64,000 nucleotides of DNA, taken from Actinostola sp. cb2023 (lineage: Eukaryota; Cnidaria; Anthozoa; Actiniaria; Actinostolidae). The stretch lies in the NCBI GenBank assembly GCA_033675265.1, contig JAUJYZ010000229.1, positions 116,001 through 180,000 on the forward strand, in the 5' to 3' direction. Positions 1 to 10,600 of this stretch are shown here, piece after piece. Made by a program: the position numbers and the translations under genes. The first letter of the stretch is position 1, and every line of letters starts with the position of its first letter. The notes under the pieces were generated by a model. The model was not told the DNA's origin, made no database searches, and worked only from the letters and a program-made list of their open reading frames with translations.

Positions 1-544
1 CTCGCCTTTTGCTTTGATCCATTTACTGTATTACTTCCGTACACAGTGTAAAGCTTTAGATTTCTTTTGTAATGGACAATGAATTTATGAATTGGTAATG
101 TAAGGATGAGAGGACCTTGTTATGATAATTAGGCTTGTATATAATTGTCAAGGGACAATGTTAGCGTCATTGTGGTCCTTGCCCTTACTTTGATAAGTTT
201 ATAAAAAGTTTTACATGGTAAAAAAAAGAGAGAAAAAAAGAGGAAGAACAGAATGAAAGAAATAATCAATAATAACAGTTCTTCAGAACTACTTCTACAA
301 GATACATGTATATACATGTAATCTATACTGGACGGTTTGATTGATAATAATATAGTAATATATATATCTGTTATATGGTTGCTTGTATACAAAGTAATAT
401 TGTATTACTAACAATGGTTATTAAGTAAATAGGAAATGCAGTTCCCAGCTGAGACAATATGTGAGTTCATTTGAGCAATATTTGAGCTGTTTTGAGCTAT
501 CTGTGTTTGTGAAGAAAGAGGTCGCGACTGTCTCATGTTGAGAC

Positions 545-893
<349 letters not shown>

Positions 894-927
894 GTCAAGT
901 GATACTAGTGTAGACTGGTAGGTATAG

Positions 928-983
928 AGTTGGGCATTCCACAGGAAGCCCGACTAATAACGGCATCTATCTATCTATCTATG
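928..983 (+). repeat. Second hairpin-tail copy with (TATC)n
   Basis: Contains GGGCATTCCACAGGAAGCCC and CTAATAA followed by four TATC units. The 43 bases after it repeat the sequence after the first microsatellite (ATGATAGTATT..GTCAAGTGATACTAG), so this looks like a local duplication of the first copy's 3' end with a contracted microsatellite. Confidence 0.7.
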
Positions 984-1069
984 ATAGTATTCGTCAAGTG
1001 ATACTAGTGTAGACTGGTAGGTATACTGTAGGTGTATTTAATATGATTCTTATTGTGATAAATCCATAC

Positions 1070-1193
1070 CTTGTGGGACCTGTGAAGCCACGGGCATTGT
1101 CCTCATTTGTTGAATTAATCTTTTCTGTCTTTTCTCTTCTAGTTCCTTTTGAATTTTATAGATTTTTTCAGCTAACAGGTGGTAATACTCCTC
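1070..1193 (-). CDS. CBP/p300: CBP/p300 exon 9: C-terminal helix of KIX
   Basis: Acceptor TTCTAG precedes the first base at 1193; donor GTATGG follows 1070. It codes for 41 residues beginning [20 protein letters not shown], the third KIX helix, then [10 protein letters not shown] and a linker ending PVASQVPQ. It enters in phase 0 and leaves after one base, a G. It is the last CBP exon inside the window. Confidence 0.96.
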
Positions 1194-4100
1194 CTAGAAC
1201 AAGCAACAACCATTGTTATTAATTTGGATTCTTGATATAGGATTGTATATTTGTCCTTAACTGATTTGCGTTACTACCCGATCACCACTCAACACTAAGT
1301 TGTGACTGGTAAGTCTGCAATAGACTTCCATCAATCATAAACATCATACATGCTGGATGCAGCTTCTTTGATGTCTAGAGTCTTGATGAATGTTGTGACT
1401 GGTAAGTCTGCAATCGACTTCCATCAATCATAAACATCAAACATGCTGGATGCAGCTTCTTTGATGTCTAGAGTCTTGATGAATGTTGTGACTGGTAAGT
1501 CTGCAATAGACTCCTGTCAATCATAAACATCATACATGCTGGATGCAGCTTCTTTGATGTCTAGTGTCTTGATGAATGTTGTGACTGGTAAGTTTGCAAT
1601 AGACAAATTTTCTTTGAATGGTGTTAAATGCATTTTCAATGTTAATTCATGAAAAGTCATCACAGTTTTCACTCAACTCTTTCCATCGTCGATATAGAGA
1701 GCAATGGTTTAATATAGTGAGAACGTCAAATGGTTTTCAGTTGAGTTTTAAAATCTCAGTAGTATATAATAAACACAATACAACATGGAAAATGCTTTGT
1801 ACAGTTTTTATTCACTCGTGATAAGTATCAGAAAACTTGCTCGAGGACTCGCTCGTTCGTTTTCTGATACTTCTCACTCATGAATAAAAACCGTACGCTC
1901 ACATTTTCCATGAAGTATTCTCTATGTACCTTTATATCTTTTTTAAGAAAACACAATTCAGCTATAATATTACTGGCAACAATTTTGTTACATGATTAGG
2001 ACATCATAAGCTTTATAATTTTAGCTTTGCCACAATAATATTAAAACTTATTATCATTCACATTATTGGTCTACTCAAGGACTGCACAAACTTACCTTAG
2101 AATTAGCTGTTTCATACATATCTCCTTCAACTTTTCGGGCATAATTTAGTAAGTTACTCATGCGGCGGTCTTTGAGAGCACTAGGGTCATTTACAGGAGT
2201 TGGAAAAATTGCAGTAACACTGAAACAAAGATAAATAATAACAACAACAAAATGAGTGATATACATTTAGCATCAAGACTTTGTTGTTATGCATTTTTTA
2301 ATAATTAAAATATTATTATTATTATTATTAAATTATATAAAAACCATCTAAAGAAACTGCAGTATCATTTTAATATGTTCTCTAATAATTTATTACCATA
2401 CATTGTACATGTTATTTGCAGGTAGAGGACATAGAGAGAAATACTTGAACATAAATATCAAGGTCATAATAATAATTTAATACTTCTATGGCGCAAATTC
2501 GCATATGGATATGATCAAATGCGCCTCATAAAGAAATATATATATAAATTGAAAATACACACAACTAAAAATGCTAGTAGTCAGGAGCCCATAAGTAGGA
2601 GCCTCCATCTGGGATGTATTCGTGAGACGACCTGTGACCGGATCAGGCTATTTTTAGAACACCAGTTTCCCCGCGAAAGTTTAACACCAAGGATTTTTGA
2701 TTTCGGCTTTGTTACGGAGTTTCTAGCTTTTGGCTTGGTAGGTTTACTATTTGATGATTTTTAGTTCCTTGAGAAACAGAACACGAACTTGAAGACTCTT
2801 GGTCACTTTCCGATGAAGTACTAAACTCTGCAAAAGAGTCACTGTAATTATCACTATCATTTTCGCTCTCTTGACTTTCAGTTTCTTCAATTTCGCCAAT
2901 TTCTTCGTCCGCCATTTTGTTCATATATCACAAATAAACACAAATCATCTCCCTCATTGATGCTGATTGGCTCTGTTTAATTCCCATGGTGGATTCCTAA
3001 TGGTTGATGATTAGTTCGTGGAAAAAGGTGTTCTAAAAATAGCCTGATCCGGTCACAGGTCGTCTCACAAACCCAGTACGGTAGATGGAGGCTCCTACTT
3101 ATGGGCTCCTGTAGTAGTAGATAATTTATTGTTTCAAGAACAATGGAGTGAATAAAGACCTGTATACATACTGTATGTTTCAGTTGAGCTTGGAATGGTT
3201 CAAGTTTTATCATTAAGTTTTCCAGTTTGAAATGTCACAACCACATGTATAGTCGGTATATAGTGCGATATCTCTGATTGCTTAATAATTGTTTTCAAAC
3301 AATCATATTGTGTCATTTCGTACATGTCGAGACAACCTGGCACTAGTAATTAGTTGTTTTTGTTACATGTAATTTAATGTATTTTCAAATCAAAGTAGAA
3401 TATAGTCAGAGTTCTCAGATCAAGTCCTAGAGGGAAACCTTTACGATAAGGTCATCCTTTCACACTTAACTGCCATTAGAGTCGTTTCGTATAAGTGTGA
3501 AACCTACGGCACGGAGTTATGGTCACGATACAGAATCGAAAACACTGTATTCAACCAATCACAGTGTGCAAAATCATTGCTCAACCAATCAGAATGCTTG
3601 GATATGCATGTCCACATAGTACAAAGCGTACCGTAACTACTTCCCACTCATACAAAAAAAAAACTCTATCTCCATACTCCCTAAAGTACTTGACAGCATT
3701 GTTCAACGACATCAAACTTTGTTGTTTCTACAATAAAACTAATTAACAAAACTAGGACCGCTCCAAGCTCAACCGAAAAGCGTGCGCAGTACATTACTGG
3801 GAAATTAGACTATTTAGGTTCTTAACCCTTTGACACCGAGATTTTTGAGATTTTTAGCGATTTTCTTGACCAAATGACGCCGTAGGAAATTTCGATTCCA
3901 TATAAGGGGTTTCCATGGAAATCTTGACAGTTCATAATGTCTGTGGGCTCACGTTCTCAGATGATCTTTCTCTCGTGGCTAAATGTCCTGTAGGCTGGCA
4001 GTTTATCTGCCTCAAGAAGGTTAAGAAGGTTTTGCATTTTAGAGTCTTTTATAACCAATATTCACCACAGAAGCCCCCAGAACAGCATCATTAAGCTTGA

Positions 4101-7100
4101 CTGGCATGGTAGAGACCATTCTCCTGGAAGAAAGCAGGAGGAAGATGCGAATTCACAACAAAGAATTGGCAGTCGATTATCCAAATTCCAAAATGGCGGA
4201 CTGAAGAGTGAATTCGTGCCGCGTTCTATTCTGTGTTGGATTCTGGGACCTACTAAGGCTGTTTTGGCGACTTTTGACTTGTAAAGAATGCAACCGGTGC
4301 AATGTTTTGCCTGTAGGTGCGGGTTATAAAAGACTCTATAAAAACTCCATTTAGCTGGAATGCTGTGTTTCCCGCTCACGTTGTTCTAGGATTACCCATG
4401 ATACATTCGAATAACACAGGGATCCTGAAATAGTCGAATTGAAATGGCTGTTGCTTGGCGAGTTAAGAAAGAGACAGGAAAAATTCACGAACATATCAAG
4501 AAGAAAGATGGAAGTTTGCTGAGAAAGTAGCGTTTCGTTTTGCAATGATGTATTTTGGAAGAAAATCCAAGTCAAATGTCGTTCATTTTCGAGTTGTGAA
4601 ATTGCGTCAAAAATGCATATTTTTGATATCTATGAAAAGCAAATTGAACTAATGCACAGAAATCGGACCTGTAAGACAGTTTACTTGAGGTTAAAAATTG
4701 AAGAGTTATTTAGTTGTCACTAGTAACTGGCCATGAGATCGATGTTGTGAAAATTCAGAAAGTTAGAATTTTTCAAAGCAGTATCGATTTTTACGGGTGG
4801 TTTCGGGCGCCGTGGGAGTCAAAGGGTTAAACAGGGGGGGTTTTTTCATCAGAAAAAAAAATGTGGTAGACTCAGGCGAGATATACGGTATTATTGTCGT
4901 TGACAGTGAGTTAATATCTCGCTGAAAAGAGGGAATTGTGCATACAGTTACTGCTAACGTTAGAGTGTATCGGGTTTTATAATTGTACTAGACTGGCAAC
5001 AAAATCTCATAAATACTGCTACCGAAATCACTTAGCTGTTAGCACCACCAAAACAACGATTGATCACGTTCCAAATTTCAGTTAACCCATGTGACCATTT
5101 GGAGAACTCCAAATGGTGACGTGACATTAGTTTCCCGCTCTGTTCTGATCATGGAGACCTGAATTGATTGTCATGGAGCGCTAATAGTTGAGTGATTTCG
5201 GTAGTATAGTAAAACTAAAGTGTACAAAGCACAAGTCTCTAGTGTGATGAAGCCCTTGACTTGGGCTTCACATGCAACAAGCAGTGGTCTCACTATGGTT
5301 GTGCATAGATTTCCTTGCCTTTACGACAAGACTGTTTCATCTACACAATGTTTTAGGTGTTTTTAATCTGAACTTTAAGATTCATGACCAATTTTATTTA
5401 TTTATCTGGTAATTTTATCTATGTGTATTTACTTTTTTCTCTTTCTCTCTCTCTCTCTCTCACTCTCTCTCTGTACTGTACTTTAGGGTATTTCTGCACA
5501 CATTTGTCACCATTTTAACTTTTCATTCTCTCTCACTATAGCAATGTGTTGTGTTTTTTTAAATATTTTCTTTGTGATTCTTTTTGGGTTGTGTTACCTA
5601 TGTTCATCACTTATTCCTGAAGATAGGTTATCGACCCAAAAGCTAGGATTAAAAATACAGTGTACATGAAAACATTTTAAAGCTTTTATAGCAAGGAGTG
5701 TATGCAGAATTACAGTGCGACTACTGTAACCGGGGCCACTTAGACAAAGAGAACCAATCACAATTCAGACTAAAACAAAACCAATGTCAAAATTTGTGTA
5801 CTCCAGCCAATCAGGAGAAAGCATTCTCGTTATCTAAGTGGCCCCAGTTGAAGTCGTCGCACTGTAAACTGATGATAACATAGACTATAATTCGTCATTC
5901 AAAAATTAATGCATTGGATTGTGGGACTGTTTTGAGGGACACCATTCCTCTTCAAATTGTGGCAAAATGTTTTTAAATGTCTACTCGTTAATCTAATTTT
6001 CTGAAAAACACTTTATTCTTGTGCATTTTGATACCGAGACTGTTTTCAGGTGCAATTTCAAAAAGTGCATTCCCCAAAACAGTCCCATGATTCAATGCCA
6101 TTCTTCAATTTCGGAATAGCTAATGACATTGAAGTGTGCACACTGACCATTATAAACAAAATGATTGGTTGTAGCTGTTTGTTCCTGTCCTCCACTATTG
6201 TGCGTCTCATTTTGTTTCATTACACTTGTTATTTATTTGTCTGTTTTCTTTGATTTGATGTTACTATACTTACAGTTTATGGACAAGATGGTTCCTCAAG
6301 TCTGGTGTTACATGTTGGTGCCATTCCTTGGGTCCTTTGTTCACAGCCGTTCCAGTTCTGTTGATAGTAATAGAAGGTTTAGATATTAGTGATATTCAGT
6401 AGTACTAGTAAACACAACACAGTTCTTACCCCGTTGCTCCACTTGTCGTATCCCCAAATGCCTTATTATCTCCTATACCTGGTAAACAAAGAAAGATACT
6501 ACATGTAAGTGGATGCAATTGAAAAATATCACAGTCAATGGGTACTTACGAGGTGTGAAATGCGACATTCTATTAGCTCCCGCTATAACTTAATCCAAGA
6601 GCTTGATAGGCTTTCTGCATTCCATCACTTGCAGCTGTTGAGCAGAATGAAACATTTAGTAACAAATCACTACAATTTAGTATCGCTACTTGTAGGTGAG
6701 CAAACTATGCCATGCGTTACCTTGGTTCCGTCGATCTGATGCATGTTTCAGAGGAAGACAAACTGGACAATCTTGGCGTAAACAGTTTTTCCAGTGTGAA
6801 ATAATTTGCCGTGACGATGCACAATGAGCCACTGAAAGAATCAACATCATTAGACATCATCATCACATTTAATGCACCTGTTGTGTTGTTCATTTCAATT
6901 ACTGTCATGACACAACATTGACGGCATTTAACCATGTAAAATGTCTCATTAAAACCCAGTATATACTGTTACATGAGAAATGATAATAATATGTTACCTG
7001 CCTTATGGGCGAATCTTGAAAGAAAAAACAACAACATGTACTGATGTATTCCTCTCACCTTGGCAGGTTTTGCCTGCTGTACAAGTAGTCATGTGATTTA

Positions 7101-9674
7101 ACACATTTTTCATAGTCCGGCAGTGTGGCAAATTACATGCCTTTATCTCCCCATTCGCAGCCTGCTGTTCTCTTCTTTGGCATTTATGCGCATGAAGAAG
7201 TAGCACTAACTGCTGCTGTATTAGCCTACGCTTCTCTGGATCCGCAGTTGGAGGTTGTGACGATCCCAAACTGGTTCCTGTTGTCGGTAGGCCAGAGCCC
7301 TTTGGAAATAAGATGATATACAAAATATGAACACTATTATGACTAGAGTTTACGACCCAAATACAGCAACGATAAAAAAGATCAGAAATTTTTGAAGAAA
7401 ATATCACCAAGGTAACTGCGGTAAATGGATTGAACTTCTTGTATCATGTATATTACAATGCACACCAAATGAGCTAAATAACAATATTATGGATGAAATA
7501 TAAAATGGTTGGACAAGGAAAGCAATAATAATGAAGCCTTCGTGCCGGAGTGTACTAACTTTTCTCTATGCGAAAAATTTCTTTGAAGTATGTAACTTGA
7601 TAAGGGGTCAATTTGAAAAAGTAAATGTGAAAGAGTTTAAATTCTGATGGACATGATTCTCAAAAGAGCAGTGGCAGTCAAATTTCTTCCACTGATTTCT
7701 ACATTATACACTGTATGTACATTACAATAACTCCTTTTCCAACACAATGACAAGTTTATACAACCATTGAATTCTGCTGTGTCAAACATTTGCACAAAAT
7801 ATATTGTTGACCCACGGCAAGTGTACTATGAAACAACTACACGAAACAAAAGGTAGGTAAATGATATCAGGCAAGGAGTAAACAGAACTACAGGTATAAG
7901 AGTAGTTATATAGGTGAATGTAAGCAAAAGCATTTCACTATGAAGCAATCGTCTGGTCTTCACAAGGCAATGATGGTGGGAATGTCTAGCATAAGTTGTG
8001 CAAATCTAGAAAAGGAATAGTACTTGTAACTTGTTGTATTACGACATAACTTCCGTCTTCCTCTATCAGTCTATGTGTCTATTGGAGTTCCTATGCAACG
8101 CTAAGCAAAATGTCGGTCATCTAACTATATCAGAATATTTTCTTACAAAAAAAAAATTATCTACTGTCAAAAAGCAGTTACTAATTCTATAATATCAGTA
8201 TTTTGAAATCTTGTAGATCGAAAGAATATAAAACGCGATTACGATTCTTTAAAGGAAAGTGCAAAAAATAGCATACAAAGCGGTGGCCATACTTTATACT
8301 ACCGAGTAAAATAAGCATTTGAACATGAAGCCTTGACATAAAGCTTCGGTTAAATTTTATTAAGCTCACTATTAAAATTAAATCAACGGAATTTTGAGAC
8401 TTTGACGAAACGTCTTGTAAAAAGGAAATTCTGACAGGATCGAGTCACCTCACCAAAACAACAAAGTCACCAAAAACATGTGATGTACTCTAAAATCACT
8501 GCAAACTTGTTTAATAGCTAACATTGACTTGTCACAACGACAAACTATTACTCAATCGACAAAAATCGAATGCTTAGATCCACGATCGCAAGCACTTTGC
8601 TGCCACGACGGGGGAAAAAAACCGGCCTGAAGAAAAAAAGCCTCGCTTGAATAGCAAAGTTGTTGATGGCGGCAAATTTCTTGCAATAAAAACACATTTC
8701 ACCTTACCTGATTCCCTTGCAACGATCGAGCAGGGTCGAGGCTTCCATTTAACCCTGCCCCTGTCATAAAGTTTGGCTCCATTTTAATCGATAGTGGTTC
8801 TGTCTGAATATGGCTCATTGAATCGTAAACGTTCGCAGAACTAGACACGTTCATGTTCGTGGCAATCGAGTTCGAGCGGCCATAACTCGAAGGCCCATTA
8901 CGTTGGACCATGTTCATTGAGTTGTTCATATTGTTTCCAACGCCAGGGCCGTTTAGTGAAGCCATCATGCTAGTCGATAAATTGCTCATATCTAGCATAC
9001 TATACTGTCCCTGGGAATAGCTATTTGCCATGTTCGATGGCGACATCCCTGAATTCATTGTTGACAATGTTACGGAGTTCGATGAAGGAGCAGAAATTGC
9101 GAGGCCTGAAGAGATGTGATGTTCACTGGACGTAAGTGGAGTTGCCGGAGTCGGAGTCCCTGATGTACTAACAGGCATAGAAGGAGGCGAAGACATAGTG
9201 TAGTTCATCACTGGAGACTTAGCAGGAGTAAGAGTTGTCAAAGAAGGACTGTTTGGACTCGAGATGCTAGCTGAGCTAGCAGAGATGCTACTGGTACTGA
9301 ACGTTATGCTTGCGCTACTTGACAGAACATCAGTATTCGACTGCAACATTCGCTGTAAACTTGGAGAACTAGTAGAAGCAATATCAGCTGTTTCCCCATT
9401 TGCAAGTCCATCCATTGCGCTTGAACCCATAAGCTCTTCTGGCAAATTTTGTTCCAAGTCGTCCAGAATTTTTCCAATGTCTTTAAATGGAAGGGGAATT
9501 TAAATAAGATCTTTTGAAAAATGGCATGAGAGGGAGCACAGAAGACAAACTAGCCTTTACCAAGGCTAGTAATGGTTGTTCAAACTTGTACTTACCTGCA
9601 TTTTCGGTTGGAGTGTCCGGCGTGCCCAACTTTTGCCGTTTATTTGGTGGCCCATCCACCAGTTGATCGGCCAT
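1070..9674 (-). CDS. CBP/p300 (CREBBP/EP300 family): CREB-binding protein / p300 histone acetyltransferase (N-terminal part)
   Basis: Nuclear transcriptional co-activator and lysine acetyltransferase. Nine exons, read on the minus strand: 9674-9596, 9480-8708, 7299-7059, 6831-6721, 6634-6550, 6478-6430, 6357-6274, 2219-2096, 1193-1070. The start [16 protein letters not shown] matches the family's MAENLLDGPPNPKRAKL-type N-terminus. TAZ1 follows (exons 3-4) with [43 protein letters not shown] and [13 protein letters not shown]; its Cys/His ligands bind three zincs, and the domain docks HIF and CITED2 activation domains. KIX, the CREB/MYB docking domain, is spread over exons 7-9: [62 protein letters not shown]. 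The open frame runs out at the window edge, so bromodomain, HAT, ZZ, TAZ2 and NCBD are not visible. Splice phases agree at every junction except exon 5 (see that entry). CBP versus p300 cannot be separated; most invertebrates have a single ancestor gene. Confidence 0.97.
1299..1605. repeat. 93-bp tandem repeat, about 3.3 copies, in CBP intron 8
   Basis: Three near-identical 93-bp units begin at 1299, 1392 and 1485 with GTTGTGACTGGTAAGTCTGC, and a partial fourth starts at 1578. Each unit holds a donor-like CTG/GTAAGT on the plus strand, opposite to the host gene. Differences are single bases. Confidence 0.85.
1783..1912. mobile_element. Foldback MITE-like palindrome in CBP intron 8
   Basis: Arms CATGGAAAATG and CATTTTCCATG enclose a longer imperfect inverted repeat: CACTCGTGATAAGTATCAG pairs with CTGATACTTCTCACTCATG, around a GC-rich loop at about 1836-1858. 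It has no coding capacity and the typical build of a short non-autonomous DNA transposon. Confidence 0.7.
2096..2219 (-). CDS. CBP/p300: CBP/p300 exon 8: middle of KIX
   Basis: Acceptor TTTGTTTCAG, donor GTAAGT. One base completes the Leu codon from exon 7, then come [20 protein letters not shown] and [20 protein letters not shown], ending in phase 0. The hydrophobic groove residues and the KDRRM and [10 protein letters not shown] motifs are as in vertebrate KIX. A two-residue stretch (VN) sits in the FPTP-DP turn. Confidence 0.97.
2582..3111 (-). mobile_element. 530-bp DNA transposon with about 100-bp TIRs and a small acidic ORF
   Basis: Terminal inverted repeats start CAGGAGCCCATAAGTAGGAG and continue through GTGAGACGACCTGTGACCGG and ATCAGGCTATTTTTAGAACA on both ends (2582-2675 and about 3020-3111, inverted). 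A direct TAGTAGT flanks both ends (2575-2581, 3112-3118), a likely 7-8 bp target duplication. Inside, on the minus strand, an ATG ORF (2924-2712, 70 aa) starts [18 protein letters not shown] and is very acidic and serine-rich. This may be the remnant N-terminus of a transposase; I do not recognise the family. It lies in the 4-kb CBP intron between exons 7 and 8. Confidence 0.8.
3480..3665. mobile_element. MITE family copy (second copy near 39.2 kb)
   Basis: Ends resemble TCGTTTCGTATAAGTGTG and CCACTCATACAAAAA inverted. The interior (ACCTACGG.ACGGAGTTATGG, TTCAACCAATCACAGTG) recurs at about 39,178-39,400. Two independent copies of a palindromic-ended non-coding unit indicate a mobile repeat. 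Confidence 0.65.
3826..4826. mobile_element. Non-autonomous piggyBac-like element (1.0 kb, TTAA sites)
   Basis: Flanked by TTAA at 3822-3825 and 4827-4830. Ends are CCCTTTGACACC and GGAGTCAAAGGG, inverted with one mismatch, which is the usual piggyBac superfamily form (TTAA target, CCC-rich ends). An internal inverted pair AGAGTCTTTTATAACC / GGTTATAAAAGACTCT lies at about 4043-4058 and 4321-4336. No transposase frame is seen. A diverged partial copy of the right half lies at about 60,735-61,145 in the coronin-7 gene. Superfamily assignment rests on the termini only. Confidence 0.75.
5023..5208. mobile_element. Foldback palindrome in CBP intron 7
   Basis: CTACCGAAATCACTTAGCTGTTAGC at the left pairs imperfectly with GCTAATAGTTGAGTGATTTCGG at the right. 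An inner hairpin CCATTTGGAG-AA-CTCCAAATGG sits near 5095-5116. No ORF; MITE-like. Confidence 0.65.
5710..5867. mobile_element. Foldback MITE-like palindrome
   Basis: Perfect 12-base ends TTACAGTGCGAC / GTCGCACTGTAA and inner arms GGGGCCACTTAGA / TCTAAGTGGCCCC. The 61-aa ORF spanning it has no other support. Confidence 0.7.
5911..6120. mobile_element. MITE family copy (sister at 26,503-26,716)
   Basis: Starts GCATTGGATTGTGGGACTGT and ends with AAAACAGTCCCATGATTCAA; these ends form an inverted repeat. Over about 200 bp it is nearly identical to 26,503-26,716. It lies just 3' of CBP exon 7. Confidence 0.75.
6274..6357 (-). CDS. CBP/p300: CBP/p300 exon 7: N-terminal helix of KIX
   Basis: Acceptor CTATCAACAG, donor GTAAGT. 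It encodes [20 protein letters not shown] then RNHLVHK, the first KIX helix with its invariant Trp-His and HLVHKL. It enters in phase 2 and leaves in phase 2, compatible with exons 6 and 8. Confidence 0.96.
6430..6478 (-). CDS. CBP/p300: CBP/p300 exon 6: short linker exon
   Basis: A 49-nt exon with acceptor TTTACCAG and donor GTAAGA. Read in the frame that exon 7 requires, it encodes [16 protein letters not shown], a linker between TAZ1 and KIX with no known fold. Support is the splice sites plus phase agreement with exon 7. Confidence 0.8.
6550..6634 (-). CDS. CBP/p300: CBP/p300 exon 5: conserved linker motif, frame problem
   Basis: Acceptor CTCAACAG; the first codons give [17 protein letters not shown], matching the family linker SSMQRAYAALGLPY after TAZ1. 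Reading on, the frame hits TAA after SGS. Removing one base of the GGG (CCC on plus) at 6579-6581 instead gives [11 protein letters not shown] up to a strong donor GTAAGT at 6549-6544 and restores phase with exon 6. Either a one-base assembly error or variant is present, or a weak donor GTTATA near 6591 is used, which also keeps phase. Confidence 0.85.
6721..6831 (-). CDS. CBP/p300: CBP/p300 exon 4: end of TAZ1
   Basis: Acceptor TTCTTTCAG, donor GTAACG. It codes [20 protein letters not shown] and [17 protein letters not shown], giving the last Cys/His zinc ligands of TAZ1. Phase 1 in, phase 1 out. Confidence 0.97.
7059..7299 (-). CDS. CBP/p300: CBP/p300 exon 3: most of TAZ1 zinc domain
   Basis: Acceptor TTTCCAAAG, donor GTGAGA. 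After a Ser/Thr/Pro linker it encodes [53 protein letters not shown] and AGKTCQ. There is one residue more than the vertebrate CQRREQ-ANGE loop. Zinc-ligand spacing is preserved. Confidence 0.98.
8708..9480 (-). CDS. CBP/p300: CBP/p300 exon 2: disordered Ser/Thr/Asn-rich N-terminal region
   Basis: A 773-nt exon between acceptor CATTTAAAG and donor GTAAGG. It begins [17 protein letters not shown], equivalent to the family's FGSLFDLENDLPDEL segment, then about 230 residues of low-complexity Ser/Thr/Met/Asn sequence, ending SLQGNQ in phase 0. Such regions in CBP are intrinsically disordered. Confidence 0.95.
9596..9674 (-). CDS. CBP/p300: CBP/p300 exon 1: start codon and basic N-terminus
   Basis: ATG at 9674-9672; 26 codons, [20 protein letters not shown] then TPTENA, plus one base before donor GTAAGT. 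KRQKL resembles the N-terminal nuclear localisation stretch of the family. No upstream in-frame coding evidence. Confidence 0.95.
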
Positions 9675-10600
9675 TACTACTAGTACTACCGTACAATACA
9701 AACCTCACTACAGGAAAACGACTTGTTGATCATACATAGTCATCGCCACTAAACTAGCACACTAGTCATGTCCCCTGAAATCAAATCCAGTAAAGAGAGT
9801 TACAAGCTGGTCAATTCTCGAGTCTGTTAGGTTTTCAGGAGTGAATCTCCACACGTACGATGAGTTTTGAGCAGAGATAAAAACAAAAATCATGGCGGCT
9901 CACCATTGTCGTCTTCAGGTCGGCAGTATGACACACGAACTACTCAAAACGGCACATCTAGGACGTGGAATCCTTCCCAAGCGATCCTGAATGAAGTATC
10001 GAAGCTGTTTCTTTGAGAATCCTCTGTTCAACCTGGCTCAAGATCTTTTAATAAAAGGAAAAACCTTGAAGTAAAAAGCGTTCTCAAATGTTCGCTCTGT
10101 CAATGCCGTGAAGCGCAACTAGCGACGGCTCGACAGCGCGGGGGGGCCCAACCCCAACTCGCAATGCATTGCGGCCTTGCTCGGCTCATTAATATGCTAA
10201 TTTATGTACAAGCTGCGTGGTATAAACAATCAAAGGACAATAGACAGCCTCGTCTGCATGTGAGTTCAGCCTCGTTATCATGCGGACGATTGATTTGCCG
10301 CTAGTTCTAGGCCTACGCGGTCGAAAAACCGGAAGTTGCTTCATTGACGACCACGCAAATGCTAATCACGTTCTATGCGTACAGAGGAAAAACTCTTAAA
10401 CGCCTCGTAAAATCGTGGAAAAGGAGATAACAAAGAAAGGAAATTGTGGAATTTATAAGAATGATTGTTAAACAGAAGCTTTAAAATGTCGATATTTCAC
10501 GCGAGATGCGACTTGCGTGAAAGGCTTCACTTGTAAACCGGCAGAAACTGACGCGCGAACGGTAGATGAAGAAACACCTGGGGAAAAAAACAAATATTGA
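9675..10600 (-). promoter_or_regulatory. Upstream / promoter region of CBP/p300
   Basis: Region 5' of the CBP start codon, visibly richer in G+C and CpG than the flanking DNA, notably around 9,990-10,160 (GCGCGGGGGGGCCC at about 10,136-10,149). I see no convincing TATA box or transcription start, so the call is by position and base composition only. Confidence 0.4.

Noticed and set aside
7125..7316. Plus-strand ORF over the TAZ1 exon
   Set aside because: Antisense shadow of the CBP exon on the minus strand.
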